NCBI GenBank assembly: GCA_045110335.1
Contig: JBGCGB010000013.1
Span: 62,001 to 126,000, forward strand
Length of the DNA stretch: 64,000 nt
Origin: CALBPI01 sp045110335
GTDB lineage: Bacteria > Pseudomonadota > Gammaproteobacteria > Steroidobacterales > Woeseiaceae
Direction: 5' to 3'
Position numbers and translations under genes: made by a program. This document shows, piece after piece, positions 31,504 to 40,555 of this stretch. The notes under the pieces are model-generated. The model did no database searches and had not been told where the DNA came from. It was given only the letters and a program-made list of their open reading frames with translations. Each line of letters begins with the position of its first letter. The first letter of the stretch is position 1.

Positions 31504-34500
31504 ATGTGTGCTGGAACTCCTAAATGGCTATTAAGAATGGCAGCCTTACGGCTGGTCGCAGCTTTCGGCTTGCTGGGCGCAAACGCGCTAGCAGCAGAGA
31601 AAACAGCGGCGTTAACTGAATCCGCTCCCATTGAGCTGACCGACATTGAACAGGTCAGTCAAACAACGTTGGAATTGACATCCGGCACGTGGCTCGTGGA
31701 AATCGAGCAATCCATGGCCACGGCAGAAGTCTCGATACAGCCTTTAAATGCGCAAGCGCCGCTGACGACGTTGCGCGGCGTCAGCGGCGGTATCCGCATC
31801 CCGTGGGTCATCAGTATCAATAAGCCAAGTCAATTCAGCGTAACGACGCGATTTGCCGAACACACAACACCTTCTGCCAAACTGCGGTTGACGCTGCGTG
31901 AGCTTAACGACGACAACCAGTCACTTTTGAATGCACTCAAGCTCTTGCAAAAAATCTTTGAAATCGACAACGACAACTCGGATGAAAGGAATCGCAGCAT
32001 TTTGGTCGCGGCGAAAATCGCGCTTGCGGCCTGGGAGCCACAAAATGACGCGGCGCGACAAGCCGAGCTGCTATTGATCATTGCGGAGCAGGAAACTGAA
32101 TTAGGCAACTATACGGCCGCCCAACGAGTATCCGTAGACGCTTTCGCGGCTGCGAGACGCAGTGGCAGCGCACTCTTACAAGGCAACGCGCTGACCATGG
32201 CCGGCCTATCTGCACATCGAATCGGCGAAGATCCAATCGCGACAGAGCAGTTAGAACAAGCCGAATCGATGCTGGCGCCATTCTACGACGGCATCGCCGT
32301 TAATCCGGCGACTAGCAATCTTTGCTTTCAAGCGATGAACTTACGCCGATTCGAAGATGCAGAAGAATGCTACAAAGCCTTGTTGCCACTTGCCCGTCAG
32401 AGTGGAAACCTCGCCAGTCTGCGCCTAGTTCAGAATAATTTGGGTGGCATCTTTGCCATGCGTGACCAGCCACTCGATGCGATTCGATTTCTAAAGCAAG
32501 GACTAACGACTGCAGAGCGCATGGAGGACGACTTCTTGCGTGCTCGCTCGTTGAACAACATTGCGACACAATATCGACGAATCAGCCGTATGCAGGATGC
32601 ATTGAATGCGTACCAAACCGCATTAGAGTTGTTTCGCAAGACTGGCAACGTCCGGGCCGAAGCGCGCGCACTGGGCAACATCGGCGTCGCGTATGGCGCC
32701 TTGAATGAACCTCAACAGGCCGTTGATTTCCTTCAACGTGCACATGACATGAAGATTGAGTTCGATCAGCTGCGACTGCTCAACGCCAAGGTAAATCTGG
32801 CCGGCGCACTCGTAGAAATCGGGAAATTCAAAGACGCATTTGAACTCTATAAAGAAGCCTTAAAAATGGCGAGAGCACGCGGCGCCCCTGAGGAACTAAT
32901 CGCTAATATCAGAATCGACCAGGCCATTGCACGTCTAAAGCGTGGCGAAACTGACTTGGGTATTCGTTCATTGGAAGAGATCGTCAGCCAGCGAACACCC
33001 AATGGGAGAAGCGCCAACAAGATGGCCAGAGCCTTTTATCATCTGGGGTTGGCACGTGATGCCTCAGGTGCTTTCGACGCCGCATCCAAGGCGCTCAACG
33101 AATCGCTCAAATTGCGGCAAGACATGTCGGATCCACTCGGCATTGCAGAGACGGTAGCCGCGCTGGGTTGGTTGGAGCTCAAGAAAAACGACTTTGATGC
33201 TGCCGGCAGTTACGCGAATACAGCCATTGAGCAGATCGAGACGCTGCGCACCGATATCGCCAACACCGAACTTCGCGCCAGTTACCAAGCGACCATTGCG
33301 GATGCCTACGAACTCGCGATTTATGCGTTGATGGCGGAAACAACGGAAGCAAACACCAAAGATGCACTGGCGATGGTCGAGCGATATCGTGCGCAAACAC
33401 TGGTAGACGTTTTGTCGGCGAACACGTCGGGCATCAGCGAATCCGTACCTCAATCACTTCGTGATGATCATGAGGCTTTGCTCGCGCGAATCAGCCTTGC
33501 TGAAAACAATCGCCTACGTGGACGTCCCTCTGAAAATCTGAGCGAAGTCACGGCTGCACTCAATGTACTGGATGCGAAGATTAGCGAGCTGGATCCGCGC
33601 TACAAAGCCACCGCAAGGAAACAGTCCCTGCAACCAGATCAGTTACAAGACTTGATAGGCCCGAAGGATATCGCGTTGCAGTTTTTTCTAGGTCGCTCGG
33701 ACAGCTATCTCTGGACAATTTCGAATCAAGACATCAATGCTTATCGGCTGCCCTCTAGCGCTGGCATTGAGGCACTCACCAGACAGTTGCACACATCGCT
33801 CGCCGAACGCGGCAACTACCGATCCGTTGCCTTGGCATTGGGCAATGCATTGCTGGCACCAGTGACAGAGCAATTGGGGGACTTTCAAAACATCATCATC
33901 GTGGCCGACGGCGCGTTGCACTATTTGCCGTTCGAAGTGTTACGCACCAGTGCCGAGATCCAGCCGCTCGCGGCAAAACGCTCTGTCTCTTACTTACCCT
34001 CACTGACTACGTTGGCACTGACGCGGGGTAGCCGCTCGAGCGGAGCGGGCAATGCCAGCATTGCCGTACTTGCCGATCCTGTTTTCGACGTCAATGACGA
34101 GCGGATCAGTAAATCACTAGCGAAAACCGTTTCGATGAGCGAACGAGGCACACCGCTCAGCCGACTGCGCATGTCCGGTGCTGAGGCACGCGCCATTGAG
34201 GCGCTGGCTGGTGATCGCAAAACGCAGGTGCATCTGGGCGTCGACGCCAATACCGATGCGCTGCAATCACCCCAGTTACGCGCCGCTCAAATTGTCCATA
34301 TCGCGTCGCATGGTTTCGTCAATGATGATGTCCCCGCGAGAACCGGCCTGGCGCTATCGATGGTCAATGCAGCCGGCGCTCCAACGACAGGGTTTGTCGG
34401 GCTACGGGATATTTATGAACTCGATCTTGAAGCGGAACTTGTCGTGTTATCGGCCTGTGATACCGCTCTGGGTCGCGACATCGCCGGCGAGGGATTACTA

Positions 34501-34749
34501 GGACTGACCCGGGGCTTCATGTACGCAGGCGCCGACCGCGTTATCGCCAGCTTGTGGCAAGTCGAAGACCGCGCTACGGCGACCTTGATGGAGTATTTCT
34601 ATGAGGGCATGTTAAAAAATGCCCTCGCGCCTTCCGTAGCGTTGGCCAAAGCCAAGCAGCGCATGCAGACCTCTAGACGTTGGCGGCACCCGTACTACTG
34701 GTCCGGCTTTGTGCTGTCTGGGGACTGGAATAAGCTTACGGACAGGTGA
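31504..34749 (+). CDS. Exported TPR-CHAT domain protein (caspase-like peptidase)
   Basis: A 1081-residue protein from the ATG at 31504. A signal peptide (to about 32, GANALA) is followed by a beta-rich domain (35-125), TPR repeats (about 150-600, e.g. LNNIATQYRRISRMQDALN, ALGNIGVAYGALNEPQQA), a helical linker and a C-terminal CHAT domain (about 740-1078). The His-Cys dyad of this caspase-like clan is present: His936 in HIASHGF and Cys985 in LSACDTALG, with GLTRGFMYAGADRVIASLWQ. CHAT proteins act as peptidases, for example in type III-E CRISPR and gasdermin systems. An unknown gene, an ECF sigma factor and an anti-sigma factor follow on the same strand. Confidence 0.93.
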   Translation: MCAGTPKWLLRMAALRLVAAFGLLGANALAAEKTAALTESAPIELTDIEQVSQTTLELTSGTWLVEIEQSMATAEVSIQPLNAQAPLTTLRGVSGGIRIPWVISINKPSQFSVTTRFAEHTTPSAKLRLTLRELNDDNQSLLNALKLLQKIFEIDNDNSDERNRSILVAAKIALAAWEPQNDAARQAELLLIIAEQETELGNYTAAQRVSVDAFAAARRSGSALLQGNALTMAGLSAHRIGEDPIATEQLEQAESMLAPFYDGIAVNPATSNLCFQAMNLRRFEDAEECYKALLPLARQSGNLASLRLVQNNLGGIFAMRDQPLDAIRFLKQGLTTAERMEDDFLRARSLNNIATQYRRISRMQDALNAYQTALELFRKTGNVRAEARALGNIGVAYGALNEPQQAVDFLQRAHDMKIEFDQLRLLNAKVNLAGALVEIGKFKDAFELYKEALKMARARGAPEELIANIRIDQAIARLKRGETDLGIRSLEEIVSQRTPNGRSANKMARAFYHLGLARDASGAFDAASKALNESLKLRQDMSDPLGIAETVAALGWLELKKNDFDAAGSYANTAIEQIETLRTDIANTELRASYQATIADAYELAIYALMAETTEANTKDALAMVERYRAQTLVDVLSANTSGISESVPQSLRDDHEALLARISLAENNRLRGRPSENLSEVTAALNVLDAKISELDPRYKATARKQSLQPDQLQDLIGPKDIALQFFLGRSDSYLWTISNQDINAYRLPSSAGIEALTRQLHTSLAERGNYRSVALALGNALLAPVTEQLGDFQNIIIVADGALHYLPFEVLRTSAEIQPLAAKRSVSYLPSLTTLALTRGSRSSGAGNASIAVLADPVFDVNDERISKSLAKTVSMSERGTPLSRLRMSGAEARAIEALAGDRKTQVHLGVDANTDALQSPQLRAAQIVHIASHGFVNDDVPARTGLALSMVNAAGAPTTGFVGLRDIYELDLEAELVVLSACDTALGRDIAGEGLLGLTRGFMYAGADRVIASLWQVEDRATATLMEYFYEGMLKNALAPSVALAKAKQRMQTSRRWRHPYYWSGFVLSGDWNKLTDR

Positions 34750-34793
34750 GATATCAGGTTGACTGATGGCAGATAAGGTTCTATCGGTGGTCA

Positions 34794-34817
34794 AAACCCT
34801 TTTAAAGGCGAGGGTTT
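34794..34817 (+). terminator. Weak hairpin after the TPR-CHAT gene
   Basis: AAACCCT (34794-34800) pairs with AGGGTTT (34811-34817) over a 10-base loop; only a loose T stretch follows some bases later. Could attenuate read-through into the next gene. Confidence 0.3.
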
Positions 34818-34857
34818 CAGCACCGGTTTTTGTGGCAATGAAGCTGAAGGGAAAACA

Positions 34858-35205
34858 ATGAACAAAGACACTTACGAATGGGTTTGGAAAATATGTTCCG
34901 TACGGACCAATGAAGGCGAGACCGTACCGATGCAAAAAGGCGATCGACTGTTTATCTGCGTTGGCGATGACGGTAAACCGCATTTCAAGCATCGAACAGA
35001 AGGTAGCGACAAGAACACGGGACTATGGGAAAAGGCGACTGCAGAATACTGCGGCAAGACCAATACGATTTCCGGTGGATTCCCGGACGGCAGATCATTT
35101 TCCATGTCATTGACGCAAGAAGAAGGCTACCACCGCCTTACCTGCAAGCATCGCCGCAACCCTGATGAGGGCGAATGGGATGCTGACGATGAATGGACAC
35201 GCTAA
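34858..35205 (+). CDS. Hypothetical protein between CHAT and sigma-factor genes
   Basis: A 115-residue soluble protein without signal peptide, starting MNKDTYEWVWKICSVRTNE. GAAGGG stands about seven bases before the ATG. It is polar, with several Cys (14, 34, 64, 96 approx.), Gly-rich turns (GDDGKPHFKHRTEG, SGGFPDGRSFSM) and an acidic end (DEGEWDADDEW), suggesting a small beta-rich fold. No known domain recognised. It lies between the TPR-CHAT gene and the ECF sigma gene on the same strand, so it is probably part of that unit. Confidence 0.65.
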   Translation: MNKDTYEWVWKICSVRTNEGETVPMQKGDRLFICVGDDGKPHFKHRTEGSDKNTGLWEKATAEYCGKTNTISGGFPDGRSFSMSLTQEEGYHRLTCKHRRNPDEGEWDADDEWTR

Positions 35206-35226
35206 AAGAGCGCACTTGCGATTGAT

Positions 35227-35943
35227 ATGAGCACACTCACCTACAGACGTAGCCTCGGAGTTCTGCCAGAATACCCCCCTATGAAGGGGAAGGATCGGCC
35301 GGAAACCGACTCGCGAGAGACGGCCGAGGACGCTGGCGTGCTTGAACAACGCGCGGCTGTGCAAATCGCGAAGCGTATCGCCGATGGTGATCGCAGTGCT
35401 GAGCAGGAGTTGGTCGAACGTTATAGTCGACCACTCTTGTTCATGCTGCGTCGCCGTTGTGGCGACCCTGAGCTTGCAAACGACCTACATCAGGACGTTT
35501 TCCGCATCGTTATCGAAAGACTACGCGGTAAGAGCATCAACGATCCCACGCGTCTCGCCGGGTTTATCCAAAGCACCGGGCGCAACTTGCTCATTGGTGT
35601 GATCCGCCGGCGGCAACGTCGAAAAACCTACGCCGACAGCGATACCATCGCCGACGCCTCTGATAATGATGCCATGGATCAGGTGGGTGAGATTAATGCA
35701 GCGCAGATGGCAGTACATGTTAAGACACTGCTGGATGAGCTCGGATCAGACCGCGATCGCGCGATCCTCAACCGATTTTATCTGCAGCAAGAAGACAAAC
35801 AGTCAATTTGTGCAGGATTAGACTTAAGCGACTTACATTTTAACCGCGTACTTTATCGTGCAAAGAAACGATTCAAGGAACTGCTGCTACGCAGTGAAAC
35901 CGATATTGCACGAGACCTGATAGAAGGCCGCGGCCAGGAATAA
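35227..35943 (+). CDS. ECF-type RNA polymerase sigma factor of the CHAT cluster
   Basis: Sigma-70 family protein, 238 residues from the first ATG (35227) or 220 from a later ATG (35281); neither has a good ribosome binding site, so the start is uncertain. Region 2: RYSRPLLFMLRRRCGDPELANDLHQDVFRIVIERLRGK, with the DLHQDVF core. Region 4 is RDRAILNRFYLQQEDKQSICAGLDLSDLHFNRVLYRAKKRFKELL, somewhat degenerate but with the recognition-helix layout. The N-terminal extension of about 35 residues is acidic and unusual. The gene is followed six bases later by a predicted anti-sigma factor. Confidence 0.85.
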   Translation: MSTLTYRRSLGVLPEYPPMKGKDRPETDSRETAEDAGVLEQRAAVQIAKRIADGDRSAEQELVERYSRPLLFMLRRRCGDPELANDLHQDVFRIVIERLRGKSINDPTRLAGFIQSTGRNLLIGVIRRRQRRKTYADSDTIADASDNDAMDQVGEINAAQMAVHVKTLLDELGSDRDRAILNRFYLQQEDKQSICAGLDLSDLHFNRVLYRAKKRFKELLLRSETDIARDLIEGRGQE

Positions 35944-35948
35944 ACACT

Positions 35949-36689
35949 ATGGACAGTTACGGCACAGACGATATGAAAAACAAGCACACCGGCAACGGAG
36001 CAAGTGGCGACAGCCGCCTGAACCGCAAGACCGTCCTCGACGGCAATTACATTGACCGCTATTTGCTTGGGCACCTCAATGAGTCAGAGTCCATGGCTTT
36101 TGAGGACTTCTATGCCAGCTGCCCGGAAACCATGCAGGAACTTGAAGAAAGTGCGTTGCTAATTGATGGCCTAAAAGCGTCATCGGAACCACCAGCCAAT
36201 ATCGTTTCGTTGACAAACCGACGGGCAAAAGCCGACCCGGACAACAGTGTGAGTCGAGTGGTGGCATCACCCTGGTACGGTATGGCGGCTTCTCTGGTCG
36301 CCGGCATCGCATTATTGTTCGCGGGTGGCCAGTACCTTTCAAAACAAGATGTTCAAACGATTCCCGTCATCACGGCCAACTTGCCGGTAGTTACACTCGG
36401 CCCATCTCGTGGTGGCGAGCAAGGGATCGCCATCACCAAAAATCAGGCGGGACAAATTGTTTTGGCGCTGGATCTCGGTGGCGAAACAGTCGCCAAGTCG
36501 TATGGCGCTGTGGTTCAAACCCAATCGGGTGACTTCATCGGTAAAGCGGATGGCTTATTGCCGGATGAGATCGACATGCTAACCATGCGCATCACAGCCG
36601 ATGCATTGGAACAAGGCGACTACCGCGTCGTGATTCGACCAGAAAACTCTGCCGGCAGCATGCTGCTGTTCCCGTTCTCAATCCGCTAG
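35949..36689 (+). CDS. Putative single-span anti-sigma factor of the CHAT cluster
   Basis: A 246-residue protein. The cytosolic N-terminal part contains YIDRYLLGHLNESESMAFEDF (about 35-55), the helical signature of zinc-less anti-sigma domains, and no HXXXCXXC. A single span (WYGMAASLVAGIALLFAGGQ, about 109-128) leads to an extracytoplasmic domain of about 115 residues (ITKNQAGQIVLALDLGGE, ITADALEQGDYRVVIRPEN). AGGA lies nine bases before the ATG. The pairing with the sigma gene and its topology support an anti-sigma role; the exported CHAT protein could act on the outer domain. Confidence 0.75.
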   Translation: MDSYGTDDMKNKHTGNGASGDSRLNRKTVLDGNYIDRYLLGHLNESESMAFEDFYASCPETMQELEESALLIDGLKASSEPPANIVSLTNRRAKADPDNSVSRVVASPWYGMAASLVAGIALLFAGGQYLSKQDVQTIPVITANLPVVTLGPSRGGEQGIAITKNQAGQIVLALDLGGETVAKSYGAVVQTQSGDFIGKADGLLPDEIDMLTMRITADALEQGDYRVVIRPENSAGSMLLFPFSIR

Positions 36690-36830
36690 ATTTCTCCTAG
36701 CCGGTATCGGCTTGTCATCGGCGCCAAGATGGTCTCGGCATTCTGCTTGCTACCGGCGCCTGACAATTGCACCCTTGGCCGCGCAAACTCGGCTACACTC
36801 AAAAGCTAACGCTTTGGCTGGAGCATTGGT

Positions 36831-38627
36831 TTGTATTTTCTTACCGACGTCCTGATTTACCTCACCGTCGCAATCATTGCGGTACCCGTCAGCAAAAAGA
36901 TCGGTCTGGGTTCTGTACTTGGTTATCTGATCGCCGGCGTCATTATTGGGCCCTCCGCGCTGCGACTTGTCACCGATGTCGATAGCATCCTCCATTTCTC
37001 CGAATTGGGCGTCGTCTTCTTACTGTTTATCATTGGGCTGGAAATCCAGCCGTCGCGACTTTGGGTGCTGCGCAAGAATGTGTTCGGCCTCGGCGGTTTT
37101 CAGGTCCTGCTGAGTGGACTGGCGCTTGGCTGTATTGGTCTATTGGTGGGATTACCCATTGTGGAATCCATGGTCGCGGGGTTTGCTTTGGCCTTGTCAT
37201 CAACGGCTTTTGTCATGCAACTGCTGGCCGAACGACATGAGCTGACCCAGCGCTACGGTAGATCTGCCTTCGCGGTATTGTTGTTTCAGGACATGGCCGT
37301 CATTCCGATGCTGGCGATACTTCCTATGCTCGCTGCCGATAGCGCCGTCTCAATGGCATGGCAGCCGGTCGCCGTTGCCTTGCTCGCCATCGTCGCACTG
37401 GTCGCTGGCGGCAAATATGCCTTGCGACCAATCCTGCGAATTGTCGCGAGCACCGATATTCACGAATTATTGACAGCAGTGGCACTTGCCGTCGTTATTG
37501 GCGCCGCAACACTCATGTATAAAGTCGGTCTTTCGATGGGGCTAGGCGCCTTCATAGCGGGTATGTTGCTCGCCGATTCAGAGTATCGCCACCAACTCGA
37601 GAGCGACATCGAGCCTTTTAAAGGGCTCCTGTTGGGCCTGTTTTTCATCGCTGTAGGCATGTCCGTAAACTTGGGATTGCTGGTCAGTCAGTGGGCCCAA
37701 GTGATTGGTGCCGTATTGCTATTGATGTCCGTCAAGGCACTCATTGTTATCGCTATCAGTTTTCGCTTTCCATTGCTGACGCACGAGAAAATTCGGCTAG
37801 GCTTGCTGCTCTCGCAAGGCGGGGAATTTGCTTTCGTGTTGTTAACCGCGGCCGTTTCGGCAAACGCAATGAATGCGAAAACCGCAGAGTTTCTCATCGT
37901 CGTCGTTTCGCTCTCAATGGCATTGACACCGATCATCATGCTGATTGCAGATCGTATGTTTAGCGCAACCGCAGCACCGGCTAAACCACCGCAGTACGAC
38001 GACATGAATGATGATCGCAATGACGTGATCATTGCTAGCTTTGGCCGGTTCGGACAAATCATCGGCCGTATTTTGAGCAGCAAGGGCATTGCTTTCACCG
38101 CCCTCGAGTCCAATGCAGAACAAGTGGACGTCGTACGCCGCTTTGGCAGTAAGGTCTATTTTGGTGACGCGCGGCGAATTGACTTGCTACGGGCTGCCGG
38201 CGCAGATCGTGCCAAGTTTTTTGTACTCGCCATCGAAGATGTCGAAACATCGATAGAAACGGCGAAACTCATTCGCCAACACTTTCCACATCTACGCATA
38301 CTGGCGCGTGCACGAAATCGTTTTCATGCGCATCGATTGATGGATCTTGGTATCGAGAATCCCGTCAGGGATACACTACATTCAAGCCTATTCATGACAC
38401 GCCAACTGCTAGAAGCATTGGGGTATGACGCTACGCGGGCAGAATCCGTAGCCAACACGTTTCTTGAGCATGACGAACGCTACCTGCTACAGCAAAGCGC
38501 CTATCATCATGATGAGAAACAGCTCATACAAACGGCCCATGATGCTGCTAGCGAACTCGCTTCCCTGTTAAGACGAGACCAGGAGAAAATCGCCGAGTCC
38601 GCAACGGACGATGCGAGTGACCCCTAA
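36831..38627 (+). CDS. Monovalent cation:proton antiporter, CPA2 (KefB-like)
   Basis: A 598-residue inner-membrane antiporter of the KefB/KefC group. Twelve or so spans (about 1-385; SKKIGLGSVLGYLIAGVIIGPSAL, FLLFIIGLEI, ALALSSTAFVMQLL, VLLFQDMAVIPML, LGAFIAGMLLADSEYRHQ) carry the exchange-site LLFQDM and GMLLADSEY motifs. The C-terminal RCK_N domain (about 400-520) binds nucleotide: IIASFGRFGQIIGRIL. The RCK_C domain is missing. Translation starts at TTG (36831) with GGAG seven bases upstream. Glutathione-adduct gating as in Kef systems cannot be inferred. The 3' end overlaps the convergent GIY-YIG gene. Confidence 0.92.
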   Translation: MYFLTDVLIYLTVAIIAVPVSKKIGLGSVLGYLIAGVIIGPSALRLVTDVDSILHFSELGVVFLLFIIGLEIQPSRLWVLRKNVFGLGGFQVLLSGLALGCIGLLVGLPIVESMVAGFALALSSTAFVMQLLAERHELTQRYGRSAFAVLLFQDMAVIPMLAILPMLAADSAVSMAWQPVAVALLAIVALVAGGKYALRPILRIVASTDIHELLTAVALAVVIGAATLMYKVGLSMGLGAFIAGMLLADSEYRHQLESDIEPFKGLLLGLFFIAVGMSVNLGLLVSQWAQVIGAVLLLMSVKALIVIAISFRFPLLTHEKIRLGLLLSQGGEFAFVLLTAAVSANAMNAKTAEFLIVVVSLSMALTPIIMLIADRMFSATAAPAKPPQYDDMNDDRNDVIIASFGRFGQIIGRILSSKGIAFTALESNAEQVDVVRRFGSKVYFGDARRIDLLRAAGADRAKFFVLAIEDVETSIETAKLIRQHFPHLRILARARNRFHAHRLMDLGIENPVRDTLHSSLFMTRQLLEALGYDATRAESVANTFLEHDERYLLQQSAYHHDEKQLIQTAHDAASELASLLRRDQEKIAESATDDASDP

Positions 38628-38938
38628 AGCTTGGTGACAAGGTCCGCTACAAACTGATCGAGACCTCTCGGCCGACCAAGACAGATCTCTTTTTGACGTT
38701 TTGTCTGGCGCTTGAATGCCCATTCAACTTTACTAGCCAATGCCCTGTCACCAATGACCGTCTGGCCCGCTAGTTCCAAAGGGCCCCGCCCTTTCAAATA
38801 ACGCGCACCTTTACCGACATCGTGTTTTGCAAGGCGCGCTGCTACGTCCGGACTGATGCCCGTATACAAACTGTTGTCAGCACAACGAACCACATACATT
38901 GACCAAACCTTTAGGGATGGATCAATAGCTCGGGTCAT
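38624..38938 (-). CDS. GIY-YIG domain protein (YhbQ-like)
   Basis: A 104-residue single GIY-YIG domain. From the ATG at 38938 the core reads MYVVRCADNSLYTGISPDV (the YV-YTG pair), with the catalytic Arg in DVAARLAKHD and the RYLKGRGPLEL segment typical of the UPF0213/YhbQ branch; Glu of ASKVEWAFKR is the metal ligand. Such proteins have reported endonuclease activity on DNA with unclear physiological role. The start overlaps the end of the malic enzyme gene by 17 bases. Confidence 0.88.
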   Translation of the reverse strand: MTRAIDPSLKVWSMYVVRCADNSLYTGISPDVAARLAKHDVGKGARYLKGRGPLELAGQTVIGDRALASKVEWAFKRQTKRQKEICLGRPRGLDQFVADLVTKL

Positions 38939-40541
38939 ACATGTAGTCGGCGATAAGCGCGCGAAGATCGGCCGGACGCTCAATACCGGCTAAGCCGTCT
39001 GCGAAGGCTCTCTCGGCAACCGATACGGCAATTTCTAATGAGATCTCACGAATCCTGGTCAGCGGCGGATAAAGCGTACCGTCGGCGAGATCAACGTCCT
39101 TGATCATATCTGCCAGACACCGTGCGGCTTCGAGGAACATGACATCGGTTACGCGCGAGGCCTGCACGGCCACCGCGCCCAATCCGATACCCGGAAAAAT
39201 GTAGGCGTTGTTGCCTTGACCCGGCCAATGCGTCTTACCGCCATACTTAACCGGCGAAAACGGACTGCCACTCGCGAACAAAGCCTGACCATCACTCCAG
39301 CGATACGCTTGCTCCGCAGTGCATTCCGCACGCGAGGTCGGATTCGACAAAGCGAAAATGACTGGATGTTCGTTGATTGCCGCCATCTCACGAACGATCT
39401 CTTCTGTGAAGGTCCCAGGGGACCCTGTTGCGCCAATGAGCGCATGCGGTTTGAATCGGCGCATCGCCTCCAGAAAGTCGGCGGCCGGCTCATCTTGCGC
39501 ATAGCGTCTAATGCTGTCGCCAAGATTGTCCGAGTGCTGCGTAATCACGCCATGCCGACCGACGAATCGAATATGCTCGCAAGCCGTCACTTCGCTGAGC
39601 CCCTGATCGATCATCGACGAAACCATCAAGTCGGCAATACCGGTCGCCGCAGAACCGTGCCCTAGGAACATGATGCGCATTGATTTCAGCGGCGTCTCGG
39701 TTACGCGAGTGGAGGCAATGATGCCGGCCAGCGCTACCGAGGCCGTTCCCTGGATGTCGTCGTTAAAGCAGAGCACCTGATCTCTGTACCGGTCCAGAAA
39801 CAACTGCGCATTAGGGGTGGCAAAGTCTTCGAACTGAATCAGCGCTTTCGGAAAGCGATCTTGCACAGCCTTAATGAACTCATCGACCAGTGCTTCGTAG
39901 GCCTCACCGCGCACGCGTTTTTCCGGTAGCCCGAGGTAAACCGGATCATCGCGTAGCTCGTCGTTGTCCGTGCCCACGTCCAATACCAAAGGCAGCGTAT
40001 GTTCTGGCGGAATTCCGGCACAAGCCGTGTAAAGCGCCAGCTTGCCAATGGAAATACCCATACCGTTACTGCCGAGATCGCCTAGCCCCAAGACACGCTC
40101 GCCATCGGTAACGACGATGACGCGAACGTCATCTTCCGGCCAGTTATCCAAAATCTCACGGATATCGCCTTTGTCATGAATCGAGACATACATGCCTCGC
40201 GCATCGCGATAAATGTTGGCAAATTCCTTACACGCTTCCCCCACCGTCGGCGTGTAGATCAACGGCATGATCTCTTCAATGTGCTCAACCACCAGTTTAA
40301 AAAACAACTGCTCGCTGCGAACCTGTAACGCACGTAGTGCGATGTACCGCTCGATATCTGAAGCCTTTCGGCGAACGTTCGACAAGATCCGCATCAACTG
40401 CTGCGACTGCGTGTTCATCGTCGGCGGCAAGAGCCCTCGCAGGCCGAGTGACTTGCGCTCTTCCATCGTGAACGCCGTGGATTTGTTCAATGACGCATCT
40501 TTCAGCACATTCACACCACGTAGTTTTTGTTTATCTGTCAT
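38922..40541 (-). CDS. maeA: NAD-dependent malic enzyme
   Basis: Oxidative decarboxylation of malate to pyruvate. The 539-residue single-domain-pair protein (without the phosphotransacetylase extension of MaeB) shows IYTPTVGEACKEFANIYRD, the catalytic Tyr, VVVTDGERVLGLGDLGSNGMGI, QFEDFATPNAQLFLDRYRDQVLCFNDDIQGTA with the metal ligands Glu/Asp, GHGSAATGIADLM dinucleotide site and FALSNPTSRAECTAEQAY. The length and motifs match the SfcA/MaeA group. Cofactor preference is inferred from that group. Downstream gene overlaps its stop; upstream is an acyltransferase 14 bases away. Confidence 0.94.
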   Translation of the reverse strand: MTDKQKLRGVNVLKDASLNKSTAFTMEERKSLGLRGLLPPTMNTQSQQLMRILSNVRRKASDIERYIALRALQVRSEQLFFKLVVEHIEEIMPLIYTPTVGEACKEFANIYRDARGMYVSIHDKGDIREILDNWPEDDVRVIVVTDGERVLGLGDLGSNGMGISIGKLALYTACAGIPPEHTLPLVLDVGTDNDELRDDPVYLGLPEKRVRGEAYEALVDEFIKAVQDRFPKALIQFEDFATPNAQLFLDRYRDQVLCFNDDIQGTASVALAGIIASTRVTETPLKSMRIMFLGHGSAATGIADLMVSSMIDQGLSEVTACEHIRFVGRHGVITQHSDNLGDSIRRYAQDEPAADFLEAMRRFKPHALIGATGSPGTFTEEIVREMAAINEHPVIFALSNPTSRAECTAEQAYRWSDGQALFASGSPFSPVKYGGKTHWPGQGNNAYIFPGIGLGAVAVQASRVTDVMFLEAARCLADMIKDVDLADGTLYPPLTRIREISLEIAVSVAERAFADGLAGIERPADLRALIADYMYDPSY

Positions 40542-40555
40542 ACGGACTTACTACC

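Noticed and set aside
35270..35288. CCCCCC...GGGG hairpin at the second ATG of the CHAT-cluster sigma gene as a further C-rich RNA element
   Set aside because: It lies within or at the edge of the coding region and has no accompanying stems or terminator.
31504..36689. Type III-E CRISPR locus
   Set aside because: TPR-CHAT and sigma genes are present but no Cas7-11, Csx30 by sequence, or repeat array is seen in the window.
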